A DNA stretch of 7,372 bases from Chloroflexota bacterium (GTDB lineage: Bacteria > Chloroflexota > Anaerolineae > UBA1429): assembly GCA_012513725.1 (NCBI GenBank), contig JAAZBQ010000445.1, forward strand, positions 1 to 7,372, read 5' to 3'. The stretch's first letter is position 1. Every line of letters starts with the position of its first letter. Shown piece by piece: positions 6,938-7,372 of this stretch. The translations under genes and the position numbers were made by a program. The notes beneath the pieces were generated by a model, which worked only from the letters and a program-made list of their open reading frames with translations, did no database searches and was not told the origin of the DNA.

Positions 6938-6977
6938 CGTTCGAATCGCGATAGGCGCATGATGGAGGGTTGTGGCC

Positions 6978-7372
6978 ATGCTCAAGACACACACCTGTGG
7001 CCAGCTGCGGGCCGAGGACGCGGGCACCCGCGTTTCGTTGGCCGGCTGGGTACACCGACGCAGGGATCACGGCGGGCTGATGTTCGTCGATCTTCGCGAC
7101 CGCTGGGGCATCACCCAGGTAGTGTTCAACCCTGACATGGATCCCGACGCCCTCGCCCGCGCCGAGCGCCTCCGCAACGAGTACGTCGTGCGCATCGAAG
7201 GCGAGGTACGCGCCCGTCCCGAGGGCCTCGCCAACGCCAACCTCGCCACCGGCGAGATCGAGGTGGTGGCGGGCGACGTGGAGATCCTGAACGAATCCAA
7301 GACGCCGGTCTTTTACCTGAACGAAGAGGTCGAGATCGACGAGGCGCTGCGCTTACGCTACCGCTACCTGGA
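6978..7372 (+). CDS. aspS: Aspartyl-tRNA synthetase, N-terminal part, cut by window end
   Basis: 131 complete codons are visible; bacterial AspRS is usually about 590 residues, so roughly a fifth is present. The enzyme attaches aspartate to tRNA in the cytoplasm. The visible part is the OB-fold anticodon-binding domain, with LAGWVHRRRDHGG (21-33), MFVDLRDRWGITQVVFNP (35-52), RPEGLANANLATGEIEV (80-96) and the start of the linker to the class II core (IDEALRLRYRYL, 120-131). The ATG at 6978-6980 follows GGAGGG (6964-6969) at 8 nt. Residues His31 and Gly83 match the positions linked to relaxed tRNA choice in Pseudomonas aeruginosa AspRS, so this may be a non-discriminating enzyme that also charges tRNA-Asn. 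It is divergent from the lspA operon. Confidence 0.97.
   Translation, partial: MLKTHTCGQLRAEDAGTRVSLAGWVHRRRDHGGLMFVDLRDRWGITQVVFNPDMDPDALARAERLRNEYVVRIEGEVRARPEGLANANLATGEIEVVAGDVEILNESKTPVFYLNEEVEIDEALRLRYRYL

Larger units (their letters stand above)
6486..6977. other. Divergent intergenic region between lspA and aspS
   Basis: This 492-nt stretch separates two divergently transcribed genes. It contains the lspA leader and promoter (to 6564), repeat copy C (6588-6693, inverted), a 99-nt centre with two small hairpins (6712-6741 and 6751-6766), repeat copy B (6793-6914), and the aspS promoter and ribosome binding site. The short frames here that translate to runs such as TGFTGFT or SQDSQD come from the 9-bp tandem within the repeats. 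I see no gene. Confidence 0.8.

Overview
This high-GC window has short intergenic regions and strong GGAGG-type ribosome binding sites. It looks like a chromosomal segment of a free-living bacterium. The LspA and AspRS sequences feel closest to Chloroflexota (Anaerolineae-like), but that is an impression from protein style, not a search result.

Layout: (1) 1-386 holds no supportable gene. It carries one copy (A, 188-312) of a dispersed intergenic repeat and a ~30-nt motif on each side of it. (2) 387-6485 is one minus-strand block, read lspA -> rluA/D-like -> ltaE -> CPBP membrane protease -> multi-PAS histidine kinase. Gaps are 10 nt, 66 nt, a 4-nt overlap and 21 nt, so it is probably one operon. 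A convincing sigma-70-type promoter lies before lspA. (3) 6486-6977 is a divergent regulatory region between lspA and aspS. It holds two more repeat copies in opposite orientation (C, 6588-6693; B, 6793-6914), which share a 29-nt perfect inverted core, with two small hairpins between them. The aspS promoter has a perfect TATAAT. (4) 6978 to the window end is the first 131 codons of aspS on the plus strand.

Functionally this is mostly housekeeping. LspA matures lipoproteins, the RluA/RluD-type enzyme makes pseudouridine in rRNA, LtaE cleaves threonine to glycine and acetaldehyde, and AspRS charges tRNA. The less ordinary part is the promoter-distal pair: an Abi/CPBP intramembrane protease homologue with an altered third motif, and a soluble 929-residue, five-PAS orphan kinase with no receiver domain or response regulator in view. 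An in-frame 18-bp minisatellite lies inside the kinase's last PAS domain.

I found no clear new defence, secretion or mobile system. The best candidates for something undescribed are the three-copy repeat family bracketing the operon and the structured inverted pair upstream of lspA and aspS.
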